NCBI RefSeq assembly: GCF_014204495.1
Contig: NZ_JACHLN010000003.1
Span: forward strand, 682,001-746,000
Reading direction: 5' to 3'
DNA length: 64,000 nucleotides
DNA from: Sphingomonas kyeonggiensis
Lineage (GTDB): Bacteria > Pseudomonadota > Alphaproteobacteria > Sphingomonadales > Sphingomonadaceae
Shown: piece by piece, positions 33,724-41,390 of the stretch
How positions within the stretch are numbered: the first letter of the stretch is position 1
Layout of the letters: the number at the start of each line of letters is the position of its first letter
Notes under the pieces: model-generated
Database searches by the model: none
Told to the model about the DNA's origin: nothing
Seen by the model: only the letters and a program-made list of their open reading frames with translations
Made by a program: the position numbers and the translations under genes

Positions 33724-34104
33724 ATGGCCAATCTTTATCGCATTACGCCGTTCATGCATGTGCCGGACTTCGAGAAGGCCTTGTGGTTCTTCACGGACGT
33801 CCTGGGCTTCGAACTCTATTTCCGGACGCCCAACTATGCCTATGTCCGGCGCGAACAGGCGGCCTTCCGCATTCTCGAGAATATGGGCGACGACGGCGCG
33901 CCTCCGGGCAACCGCCGCTTCTGCTATTATATCGACGTCGAGGATGTTGACGCCATCGCCGAAGAGCTCGCCCCCAAGGCGCCGCTGCTCAATGACGGCG
34001 ACATCTATGGTCCCATCGACCAGATGTACGGCCAGCGCGAGTTGATGGTCGTGGCCCCGGACGGGAACCTGCTGGTGTTCGGGCAGGATATCTCGAAGCG
34101 GTAA
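33724..34104 (+). CDS. VOC superfamily protein (glyoxalase/bleomycin-resistance fold)
   Basis: A single VOC domain of 126 aa: PFMHVPDFEKALWFFTDVLGFELYFRT at the start and QRELMVVAPDGNLLVFGQ at the end, the typical paired beta-alpha-beta-beta-beta modules. No clear metal triad assignment is possible. Start at 33724 gives GGAGG a 6-nt spacing; the ATG at 33721 is in the same frame and equally usable. Function unknown. Confidence 0.82.
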   Translation: MANLYRITPFMHVPDFEKALWFFTDVLGFELYFRTPNYAYVRREQAAFRILENMGDDGAPPGNRRFCYYIDVEDVDAIAEELAPKAPLLNDGDIYGPIDQMYGQRELMVVAPDGNLLVFGQDISKR

Positions 34105-34131
34105 GATGCGCTGCAGCCCAGCGGGCCGCAG

Positions 34132-34752
34132 CTAGCCGAACTTCTTGCGGCCGATGACCGGGACTCGCTCGGTGAGCACCGTCACCAGCGCTTCCCGCAT
34201 CACCGAATATGCCTCTTCGATACTGACAGCCGTCTTGTTGAGCGACTGTTTCACACCCTGGCTACCGCCGATGAAGCCGGTTGCCTGCGCCGTCTCCGAT
34301 GCTCCCTCGTACTTGCGCAGGATCAGCCAGGTGCTCAAGCCCTTTCCCCACAGCGGATCCTCGCCATAGGCAATGCCCTGGATGATCACTTCATAGTGAC
34401 AGTCGGACTCCGCTCTCACCAGGCGAGGGCCCTTCTGCTTTACCTTGAGTGCGATCGCATCCATGGCTGGCTCGATCACGATCTCGACCGGATTCTTGCT
34501 CGCGAGCAAGCCTCCCCAATCCAGCGAACGATAGACCTCGGCCTGGCGCTCGGGCGACATAATCTCGGTGAGATTGTCCTTCGCGGTCGGGGCTTCATGC
34601 GTCCCCCCGACCGGCGCGCGAAGGAAGATACTGCTCGTTGTGGCATTGAAGCGGGTGGTCGGCCAGATGTGGACCTTGCAGGCCTGTGCATTGGCCCCTG
34701 TCGGCAGCCAGGCTGCCACCACACACAATAGAAAACGTCCGCCCTGCCGCAT
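34132..34752 (-). CDS. Secreted protein of unknown function
   Basis: A 206-residue protein with a signal peptide (MRQGGRFLLCVVAAWLPTGANAQ); AAGGGGG lies upstream of ATG 34752. The mature part contains two Cys and SDCHYEVIIQGIAYGEDPLWGKGLSTWLILRKYEG. Not recognised. It is isolated between a VOC gene and a phosphoesterase. Lower GC at third positions than neighbours over parts, a possible sign of a different origin, but weak. Confidence 0.7.
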   Translation of the reverse strand: MRQGGRFLLCVVAAWLPTGANAQACKVHIWPTTRFNATTSSIFLRAPVGGTHEAPTAKDNLTEIMSPERQAEVYRSLDWGGLLASKNPVEIVIEPAMDAIALKVKQKGPRLVRAESDCHYEVIIQGIAYGEDPLWGKGLSTWLILRKYEGASETAQATGFIGGSQGVKQSLNKTAVSIEEAYSVMREALVTVLTERVPVIGRKKFG

Positions 34753-34816
34753 GGATGCCCCCTTCCCGCACGACTACGATGTACAGATGACCAAGGGATT
34801 GCAAGACGCCGCCGAG

Positions 34817-35563
34817 TTACAGCGCCACGCTCCCCTCCCCCATGAACCGTGCCTCGGTCGAGAAGCTCGCGCCCTCCACCGTGATCTCGTTGAACGAGGG
34901 CGGCCTGGCGCGCACCCGCTCGGACAGCGTCCCTGCCCCGATCAGCCGCACGGCCCGGCCCTCGACGTGATGCTCGACATCGAACGGGTCATGGACATGC
35001 CCGGTCAGCACCGCGTGCGCACCCGCCCGGGCCAGCGCCGCGAGTGCCTCGGGCCCGCGCCGCGTCTCGCTGGTCATCCGGGTGCCGCCTTCGACCAGCG
35101 GATGATGGCAGGCAACGAACACCAGATCGCCCGCCGGCACCGCTTCGACCAGCGCCAGCGCTTCCTGCAGCGCCCGGTCGCTCACATACCCCTTCGCCCA
35201 GTTGAGCCGCCACTGGAAGCGCGCCGTGGTCTTGAGCGGCACCACCGCCACACCCCGCCGGTCGAGCGGCCGCTCGATCATCGCCTCCAGCGCCCGGTAG
35301 CGCTTGTAGGGCGTCACGAACCGCGCCCAGAGGTTGAACCAGGGCAGGTCGTGATTGCCCACTTCCACCGTCACCGGCCTTCCCAACCCCTGCAGCCACG
35401 CCGCCGCCGCCGTGAACTCGCGCGCCCGCGCATGCATCGTCAGGTCGCCGGTCATGATCACCGCATCGGGCTGCTCCTCCTGCACGCATGCGCCGAACCA
35501 GTCGATCGCAGCGTGATCCTCGCAACCGAAATGGACGTCGCTGACGTGGAAGAGCCGCGTCAC
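34817..35563 (-). CDS. Metallophosphoesterase (calcineurin-like)
   Basis: A 248-residue phosphoesterase with the full metal-binding set: RLFHVSDVHFG (D-x-H), MTGDLT, VEVGNHDLPW, FVACHHPLVE and LTGHVHDPF. The GTG start at 35563 overlaps the stop of the diacylglycerol kinase-like gene by 4 nt (GTGA). Substrate unknown; the pairing with a lipid-kinase-like gene suggests lipid or nucleotide phosphate metabolism, but UDP-2,3-diacylglucosamine hydrolase LpxH is not indicated by sequence alone. Confidence 0.88.
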   Translation of the reverse strand: MTRLFHVSDVHFGCEDHAAIDWFGACVQEEQPDAVIMTGDLTMHARAREFTAAAAWLQGLGRPVTVEVGNHDLPWFNLWARFVTPYKRYRALEAMIERPLDRRGVAVVPLKTTARFQWRLNWAKGYVSDRALQEALALVEAVPAGDLVFVACHHPLVEGGTRMTSETRRGPEALAALARAGAHAVLTGHVHDPFDVEHHVEGRAVRLIGAGTLSERVRARPPSFNEITVEGASFSTEARFMGEGSVAL

Positions 35564-36396
35564 CCCAGCGCGGCCTTTGTCGCGATGAACACCTCGCGGC
35601 TCATCCCCGCGGTCACGGCCGTTCCCGGCGCCAGCGACACCGGTTCGCCGTCGAACAGCGCAAGCACCGGCTTCTTGCCCGTGGTCCGCAGTTCGTCGGT
35701 CAGGCTCTCGCTCACCGCATGCGCCGCCACCCAGTCGCCGGTCAGCCATTCCCAGCCGAGCTGGACGATCGAGCCCCAGTCGCGCGCGTCCACTGCGGCG
35801 ACGTGGAGTTCCTTGCCCTCGGGCCGGACGAACACCGCCTGATATTTGTCCCTGAGCGCCGGTACCCCGCCGATGCGGATGCCGCTGCCGCCGAAGGTGC
35901 GGTTCCACGCGACATGCGCGGCCTGGAACAGCTTCCTGATCGCGCCCTTGCGCGCCGCCTCGCGCGCCCGGAACCAGGCAGTGGCCGGCCCAAGGATCAG
36001 TCCGACAAATCCGCGATGCTCGCCCGCCTCGATAAAGGGCAGCGCCACCCGCGTCGTCTCGTCATGCGCCGCCTCGATGATCGTCTTGGGATCGAGCGTA
36101 TCGTGCAGCGACTTGGCCAGCAGGTTCATCGTGCCGCCGGGCAGGATCAGGAAACTGCCCTTCCACTTCTCCAGTGCGCAGAGCGTCGTGTTGATCGTCC
36201 CATCGCCTGCGAACAGCACGACGGTATCGACCTTCTTGCGGGTGAGCGACGCCCCCTTGGGCAATTCCTCCGCCGGGAATTCGGTACGCCCGACAAGCGT
36301 GAGCCCGCGTTCCTCGAACACGGCCTCCAGCGCATCGCACTTGGCCTTGGTGGTCGATCCCGAGCCGGGGTTTGTAATGAACCAGAGTCTTTCCAT
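35560..36396 (-). CDS. Diacylglycerol kinase catalytic-domain protein
   Basis: A 278-residue lipid/sphingosine kinase-like protein. ERLWFITNPGSGSTTKAKCD is the N-terminal glycine-rich segment, VVLFAGDGTINTTLCAL (GDGT) the nucleotide site, and LPGGTMNLLAKSL the conserved GGTxN block. Bacterial members phosphorylate diacylglycerol (DgkB type) or other lipids. ATG 36396 fits the conserved start. It overlaps the metallophosphoesterase gene downstream. Confidence 0.85.
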   Translation of the reverse strand: MERLWFITNPGSGSTTKAKCDALEAVFEERGLTLVGRTEFPAEELPKGASLTRKKVDTVVLFAGDGTINTTLCALEKWKGSFLILPGGTMNLLAKSLHDTLDPKTIIEAAHDETTRVALPFIEAGEHRGFVGLILGPATAWFRAREAARKGAIRKLFQAAHVAWNRTFGGSGIRIGGVPALRDKYQAVFVRPEGKELHVAAVDARDWGSIVQLGWEWLTGDWVAAHAVSESLTDELRTTGKKPVLALFDGEPVSLAPGTAVTAGMSREVFIATKAALG

Positions 36397-36427
36397 CCCG
36401 GTCGTAACGCCCGGGAATCGATTTGGC

Positions 36428-37879
36428 TCAATAGCGGTACAGGCGAACCTTCTGGATGCCATATTGTCCCGGCGGCAGGCGGACATGCCGGCCCTGGTGG
36501 GTCTCGTCGCCATTGAGCCGCCGTCCGGCGATCCACTTGCCGTCCTCGAACCGGCCTTCCTCGACCAGATCCAGCCCCACCCGCGGCTCGAAGGTGAAGG
36601 TCACTCCACTGCCCGCGACCAGATAATCCTCGCCGCCCAGCCAGAGCAGGATCGCGCCATGCTCGCCCGGCTCCTGCTTGTCCCTGGGCGTCCAGGGATC
36701 AACGAAGTTCGCGGTGATCCTGTACCCGCCCATGTTCGCCACCTGCGCGCTGCTGTCGACGACGCCCTCGAAGCTCACCACCGGCGAGAAGCCGTCCTGC
36801 GCCTTCGCCGCGAACAGCGCCGGCGTCAGCTGCTCGAGCATCGCATAGAAGCCGCCCAGCCGGTCCTTGTCGCCGATCTGCTCGATCGCGAACGGGCTGA
36901 ATCCGATCGCCTTGTGCTTGCCGATCACCCGCATCGCATTGGCCGGCGCGCGCAGGTCGCCCGCCTGGTTGGCCTCGGGCACGAACAGCACATTGCCCGG
37001 TACGACATAGCCATCGGTGATCCCGGCGAAGTTGGGGAAGTAGATGTCGGGCGAGAGCATGTCGATCGCTGGCGCGGCTCCCTTCCACTCACGCATCAGA
37101 TGCGCCAGCGGCCCGCCGCTTGGATATTCGCCCGGCAGCTTGCCCGGCCGTCCCTGCGCGCCATTGACGTACATCGGCAGCCTGTATTCGCGCTTCCCCG
37201 CCTCGGCGACGGCATTGGCGAAGCGCGCATAATGATGCGCGGTGAAGCCTTCCTCACTGCCCTTCCACTTCGCGAATGCCGCATCGGCGAGCGGGCCATG
37301 CTCGCGCGCGGTCGGCAGGAAGCCGATCTCGTTCTCCACCTGCACCATCAGCACCGTGTGGCGGTCGCCGTCGATCGCCTTCAAATGCTTCATCACCGCC
37401 GCGAATGCCCGCGCATCACTGTCGAGCGTCGCCTTGCCGAACACCGAGAGGATGTCCTGCGGCTGCCCGTCCTTGCCGGTCGAGCGCAGGAAGCGCTTGC
37501 CGTCACGCTTCACCCAGGCAGGCGCATAGGTCGACATGCTGTTCTTCCAGCTGCCGAACCACAGCAGCACCAGTCGCATGTCATTGGCCCGGGCATCCTC
37601 GACCAGCCAGTCGAGGCTGGAGAAATCGAACTTTCCCTCCTCCGGCTCGATCGCCTCCCAGGTTACCGGGGCCAGCACGGTGTTAAGGTGCAGCGCCTTC
37701 AGCCGCTGCCAATGCGGCTTGAGCCAGGCGCGATCGGTTGCGGAGCTGTTCCCCAGCTCGCCGCCACGGATCAGGAACGGCTTTCCGTCGACGATCAGCC
37801 GCCCGCCTTCCAGATGCGGGGTTTGCGCCAGCGCAGGCGCGGCGAGGAAAAGGGCGAGCGTGGTGAGCCAGCGTAGCAT
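36428..37879 (-). CDS. Secreted GH35-like beta-galactosidase with DUF5597
   Basis: A 483-residue glycoside hydrolase with a signal peptide (MLRWLTTLALFLAAPALAQ). Family features: HLNTVLAPVTWEAIEPEEGKFDF near residue 60, the acid/base Glu in VQVENEIGF near 170 and the nucleophile Glu in FVPEANQAGD near 310. A C-terminal domain of about 150 aa matches DUF5597-type GH35 proteins that use galactoside or xyloglucan side chains. A GTG at 37888 is an alternative start. Probably periplasmic or extracellular, acting on plant oligosaccharides. Confidence 0.85.
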   Translation of the reverse strand: MLRWLTTLALFLAAPALAQTPHLEGGRLIVDGKPFLIRGGELGNSSATDRAWLKPHWQRLKALHLNTVLAPVTWEAIEPEEGKFDFSSLDWLVEDARANDMRLVLLWFGSWKNSMSTYAPAWVKRDGKRFLRSTGKDGQPQDILSVFGKATLDSDARAFAAVMKHLKAIDGDRHTVLMVQVENEIGFLPTAREHGPLADAAFAKWKGSEEGFTAHHYARFANAVAEAGKREYRLPMYVNGAQGRPGKLPGEYPSGGPLAHLMREWKGAAPAIDMLSPDIYFPNFAGITDGYVVPGNVLFVPEANQAGDLRAPANAMRVIGKHKAIGFSPFAIEQIGDKDRLGGFYAMLEQLTPALFAAKAQDGFSPVVSFEGVVDSSAQVANMGGYRITANFVDPWTPRDKQEPGEHGAILLWLGGEDYLVAGSGVTFTFEPRVGLDLVEEGRFEDGKWIAGRRLNGDETHQGRHVRLPPGQYGIQKVRLYRY

Positions 37880-37976
37880 GGCGCGCACAATAGTCGGAGT
37901 TATTCGTCCTTGGGAAGGCCAAGCTTGCGCCGATCGCTCGGGTGGGCCAACCGGCGGGCCGAAGATTGGAGCCCCT

Positions 37977-38294
37977 ATGTCCCGAGCCGAATTCCAGCGC
38001 GTCGCACCGCCCCAGCTGATGGCGGAAGTGCGCATGTACGAAACTGCCGAGGGCGGGCTCGAAAGTGCCGCGCAGCCAGGCTGGACCTGCCCGGTCATGA
38101 CCGAGACGAGCAAGCCGCTGGTCGGCTGGGACGCACTGCCTCTGCTCCGCGACACCCCGCTGCATCCGGGCGAGACCCGCGAGCTGGGCTTCGTCTTCCT
38201 GTCGGGCGACGCTGCGGTCCGCGCGCTGCGCGAAGCGGGCCGCTTCTTTCTGTGGGAAGGCCGCTTCATCGGCGAAGGCCGGGTGATCGACTGA
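37977..38294 (+). CDS. Small protein of unknown function
   Basis: A 105-residue soluble protein with a GGAG site 6 nt before ATG 37977. The sequence shows ELGFVFLSGDAAVRALREAGRFFLWEGRFIGEGRVID at the end. Not recognised; the pattern resembles small beta-rich domains of unknown function in sphingomonads. Divergent from the GH35 gene by 97 bp. Confidence 0.6.
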   Translation: MSRAEFQRVAPPQLMAEVRMYETAEGGLESAAQPGWTCPVMTETSKPLVGWDALPLLRDTPLHPGETRELGFVFLSGDAAVRALREAGRFFLWEGRFIGEGRVID

Positions 38295-38307
38295 AGCGTG
38301 GAGAAGT

Positions 38308-38381
38308 TGGAGCGGGTAGCGGGAATCGAACCCGCGCTAGAAGCTTGGGAAGCTCCTGTGATACCATTTCACCATACCCGC
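38308..38381 (-). tRNA. tRNA-Gly (anticodon CCC)
   Basis: Reverse strand: acceptor GCGGGTA/TACCCGC, T arm GCGGGTTCGATTCCCGC, anticodon stem-loop GGAGC-TTCCCAA-GCTTC, giving CCC. CCA is encoded at the 3' end (forward TGG at 38308-38310). Confidence 0.94.
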
Positions 38382-38431
38382 TCGGGCCCGCCGAAATCCC
38401 CGCTTTTGCCGATTCTGTCAAGCGGCTCCGC

Positions 38432-38545
38432 TCAGTGTCGTAGCTTGAGGTGATGCGGCAGCGGCCGGCGCTTGCGGAACAACAGCTTCAGGCAAACCCA
38501 GAGCAACAGCCACTCCCATAGGGACGGCACTCGGTCGGCACGCAT
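38432..38545 (-). CDS. 37-aa single-helix membrane peptide after pncA
   Basis: A short reading frame MRADRVPSLWEWLLLWVCLKLLFRKRRPLP..., with one hydrophobic helix rich in Trp and Leu, followed by a strongly basic tail. The start codon overlaps the pncA stop (TGATG), and a strong GAGGAGG site lies 7 nt upstream inside the end of pncA. These are good coding signals for such a short gene. Function unknown; small inner-membrane peptides of this type often tune transporters or membrane enzymes. Confidence 0.6.
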   Translation of the reverse strand: MRADRVPSLWEWLLLWVCLKLLFRKRRPLPHHLKLRH

Positions 38546-39138
38546 CACGCCACCTCCTCGATCACCACGGCCGCGCCCGGCCATTCCTCGGCGGCAACCT
38601 GGCCGATCGGCCGGGCGATTCCGCGGGTCAGCCCGGCGGGCACCGTCACCCGGAAGCCCCGCGCGATCAGCCCTTCCACGGCCCAGCGCACGCAATAGTC
38701 CGCCGCGACGCCGACCACGGTCACGTCCTCGATCCCCGCACCGATCAGCCCGGCGAAGAAGCCGTCGCGGTCCGCGATCGTTCCCGTGCCGATCCGCTCT
38801 ACCGCCAGCCCCGGCTCGGCCCACATGTCGAACACGCCCTTCTCCAGCCGCAGCACCGGGATCGCGGGATCCACCGCACCGGGATCGACCACCAGTTCCC
38901 AGCCCGGCGTGCCCTTCACGCAATGCGGCGGGAACTGCTTCGCTTCCTCGGACACCGCATAGACCTCCGGCACGTGCGTATCGAAGGTGAACAGCACGCC
39001 GGCGGTGTCCCCGGGATGCAGCCCGGCCAGCCAATCCTGCATCGGCGCGACGATTTCCTCCGCGCCCGGCACCGGCAAGGCGCCATCCGCCGCCACGAAG
39101 TCCCGCTGCATGTCCACCACGATCACGAAGTTCGGCAT
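38545..39138 (-). CDS. pncA: Nicotinamidase
   Basis: Cysteine hydrolase deamidating nicotinamide to nicotinate for NAD salvage. All key residues are seen: Asp9 (VDMQRDF), metal ligands Asp53, His55 and His72 (TFDTH, PHC), Lys100 (LEKGVFDMW) and Cys149 (AADYCVRWA). The 197-aa length is typical. ATG 39138 (MPNFVIVVD) is the true start; a longer in-frame variant from the intergenic region is unlikely. It diverges from nrtR-pncB with a shared regulatory region. Confidence 0.92.
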   Translation of the reverse strand: MPNFVIVVDMQRDFVAADGALPVPGAEEIVAPMQDWLAGLHPGDTAGVLFTFDTHVPEVYAVSEEAKQFPPHCVKGTPGWELVVDPGAVDPAIPVLRLEKGVFDMWAEPGLAVERIGTGTIADRDGFFAGLIGAGIEDVTVVGVAADYCVRWAVEGLIARGFRVTVPAGLTRGIARPIGQVAAEEWPGAAVVIEEVA

Positions 39139-39167
39139 GGTCCGTCTCCAATCTTCGGGATTTGACA

Positions 39168-39186
39168 TATATCCAATTTGGACATA
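39168..39186. promoter_or_regulatory. Candidate NrtR operator in the pncA/nrtR intergenic region
   Basis: TATATCCAATTTGGACATA is a 19-bp palindrome with one mismatched pair around a central T. The right half-site TGGACATAAG is repeated at 39201-39210, two helical turns away. Location between divergent NAD-salvage genes next to nrtR supports an NrtR site; the exact binding motif for this lineage was not confirmed. Confidence 0.6.
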
Positions 39187-39220
39187 AGTAAAGTGCACAG
39201 TGGACATAAGGCTCCCGCCA

Positions 39221-39934
39221 ATGGACGAAGCGACCTTCCTCGAAAGCTATGAACCGGCCGCATTCGAGCGCCCGTCGGTGGCGGTCGACCTCATCCTGAT
39301 GAGCGTGGTCGACGGCGCCCCCGCGGTGCTGCTCGCCCGGCGTGACCAGCATCCCTTCCAGGGCGACTGGGCGCTCCCCGGCGGGTTCGTCGGCATCGGC
39401 GAGAGCCTGGACGAGGCCGCCCACCGCATCCTCGCCGAAAAGGCGCACATGGCGGATGCCTGGGTCGAGCAGCTCTATACCTTCGGCGCGGTCGACCGGG
39501 ACCCGCGCATGCGGATCATCAGCGTCGCCTATTTCGCGCTGATCCCCGCCACGGCCTTCGCCGCCGCGCTCAAGGCCGCCCCGGAGCTGGCCCTCGCCCG
39601 GCTGACCGTCCAGCAAGCCGGCCCGGCCGAGGCGCGGCTTGCCGAGGGCGAGCAGCTCGCCCTTGCCTTCGATCATGGCGACATGCTCGGCGTCGCGATG
39701 CAGCGGCTGCGCGGCAAGCTCGACTATTCGGGCATCGCCTTCGCCCTGCTGCCCGAGCTTTTTACCCTGCGCGCGCTGCAGGACGTGTACGAGGCGATCC
39801 TCGACACGCGCCTCAACAAGCCCGCCTTCCGCCGCCGCATGCTCGATCGCGGCTGGCTGGCGCCGACCGGCGCGCGCGAGACCGGCGCCTCGTTCCGCCC
39901 GGCCGAGCTCTATCGCTACCAGCCCCCTCGCTGA
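39221..39934 (+). CDS. nrtR: NrtR, Nudix-related regulator of NAD metabolism
   Basis: A 237-residue repressor: Nudix domain (WALPGGFVGIGESLDEAAHRILAEKA, where the Nudix box lacks several catalytic Glu positions: REXXEE is replaced by ILAEKA) fused to a C-terminal winged helix (FTLRALQDVYEAILDTRLNKPAFRRRML). NrtR binds ADP-ribose as antirepressor and controls NAD salvage genes. ATG 39221 preferred; GTG 39200 would begin inside the operator-like repeat. Followed at 46 bp by pncB. Confidence 0.88.
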   Translation: MDEATFLESYEPAAFERPSVAVDLILMSVVDGAPAVLLARRDQHPFQGDWALPGGFVGIGESLDEAAHRILAEKAHMADAWVEQLYTFGAVDRDPRMRIISVAYFALIPATAFAAALKAAPELALARLTVQQAGPAEARLAEGEQLALAFDHGDMLGVAMQRLRGKLDYSGIAFALLPELFTLRALQDVYEAILDTRLNKPAFRRRMLDRGWLAPTGARETGASFRPAELYRYQPPR

Positions 39935-39980
39935 GCCGCCCCGCCCCGTCTATCGTCACCGGCCGAACCCGGAGGAAGCC

Positions 39981-41285
39981 TTGCCCGTCACCGACATCGC
40001 CACCCGCGTCTACAATCATGGCTGGCGCCTCGACCCGATCATCCGCAGCCTGCTCGATACCGATTTCTACAAGCTGCTGATGCTGCAGATGATCCGCCAC
40101 CTCCATCCGGAGGTGCAGGCGACCTTCTCGCTGATCAACCGCACCAGGAGCGTCCGCCTCGCCGAGGTGATCGACGAGGCCGAGCTGCGCGCCCAGCTCG
40201 ATCACGCCCGCACCTTGCGCTTCTCGAAGAAGGAGCTGATCTGGCTCGCCGGCAACAGCTTCTACGGCAAGCAGCGCATGTTCGCGCCCGACTTCATCGC
40301 CTGGCTCGCCGAGTTCCAGCTGCCGGAATATGACCTGCACAAGGTAGATGGCCAGTTCGAGCTGCACTTCGCCGGTCCCTGGACCCACACGATGATGTGG
40401 GAGATCCCCGCGCTGGCCATCGTCAACGAACTCCGCTCGCGCGCTGCCTTGAAGGGCAAGGGCCGGTTCGAACTCGACGTGCTCTATGCCCGCGCCAAGG
40501 CCAAGATGTGGGACAAGGTCGAGCGCCTGCGCCAGCTCCCCGATCTCGTCATCTCGGACTTCGGCACGCGCCGCCGTCACGGTTTCCTCTGGCAGCGCTG
40601 GTGCGTCGAGGCCTTGAAGGAAGGCCTTGGCAACCGCTTCATCGGCAGCTCCAACGTGCTGCTCGCGATGGACAATGACCTGGAAGCGATCGGCACCAAC
40701 GCCCACGAGCTGCCGATGGTCCTCGCCGCCCTGTCCGAGACCGACGAAGCGATCGCCGCAGCGCCCTATCGCGTACTCGAGGAATGGCAGGCGCATTATG
40801 ACGGCAACCTCCGCGTCGCCCTGCCCGATGCCTTCGGCACCACCACCTTCCTGCGCAACGCGCCCGACTGGGTCGCCGACTGGACCGGCTTCCGCCCGGA
40901 TTCGATGCCTCCGATCGAGGGCGGCGAGCAGATCATCGCCTGGTGGCAGGCGCGCGGCCGCGATCCACGCACCAAGCTGCTGATCTTCTCCGACGGCATG
41001 GACGTCGACAGCATCGAGGCGACCTATCGCCACTTCCACGACCGGGTCCGGATGAGCTTCGGCTGGGGCACCAACCTGACCAACGACTTCCGCGGCTGCG
41101 ATCCCGCCGGCGGCCACGATCTCGAGCCGATCTCGCTCGTCGCCAAGGTGACCAGCGCCAATGGCCGCCCCGCGGTCAAGCTCTCGGACAACCCCTCCAA
41201 GGCCACTGGCGACCCGGCCGAGATCGCCCGCTACCTGCGCATCTTCGGCGAGGAAGGCCGCGTCGCGCAGAAGGTGGCGGTGTAG
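39981..41285 (+). CDS. pncB: Nicotinate phosphoribosyltransferase
   Basis: Converts nicotinate and PRPP to nicotinate mononucleotide in NAD salvage. 434 aa; features LDTDFYKLLMLQMIRHL near residue 28, SDFGTRRRHGFLWQ with the autophosphorylated His at about residue 200, GSSNVLLA near 220, and FSDGMDVDSIEATYRHF near 340. The start is TTG 39981: GGAGGA lies 5-10 nt upstream and no ATG fits the family N-terminus. Together with pncA and nrtR it forms a self-contained NAD salvage locus. Confidence 0.93.
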   Translation: MPVTDIATRVYNHGWRLDPIIRSLLDTDFYKLLMLQMIRHLHPEVQATFSLINRTRSVRLAEVIDEAELRAQLDHARTLRFSKKELIWLAGNSFYGKQRMFAPDFIAWLAEFQLPEYDLHKVDGQFELHFAGPWTHTMMWEIPALAIVNELRSRAALKGKGRFELDVLYARAKAKMWDKVERLRQLPDLVISDFGTRRRHGFLWQRWCVEALKEGLGNRFIGSSNVLLAMDNDLEAIGTNAHELPMVLAALSETDEAIAAAPYRVLEEWQAHYDGNLRVALPDAFGTTTFLRNAPDWVADWTGFRPDSMPPIEGGEQIIAWWQARGRDPRTKLLIFSDGMDVDSIEATYRHFHDRVRMSFGWGTNLTNDFRGCDPAGGHDLEPISLVAKVTSANGRPAVKLSDNPSKATGDPAEIARYLRIFGEEGRVAQKVAV

Positions 41286-41307
41286 CTCCCGCCATACTGC
41301 GCCACCA

Positions 41308-41337
41308 CCGTCATCCCGACTTTCGTCGGGATGACGG
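41308..41337. terminator. Perfect hairpin after pncB
   Basis: 13-bp perfect stem CCGTCATCCCGAC / GTCGGGATGACGG around TTTC. The following bases are CTTCCCCC, so the U tract is poor. This sequence type is a very common repeated intergenic hairpin in sphingomonads. Confidence 0.65.
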
Positions 41338-41390
41338 CTTCCCCCTCGACCTCACGCCCGCTAGCCTGCCCGCACAGCAAGGAGATACGA

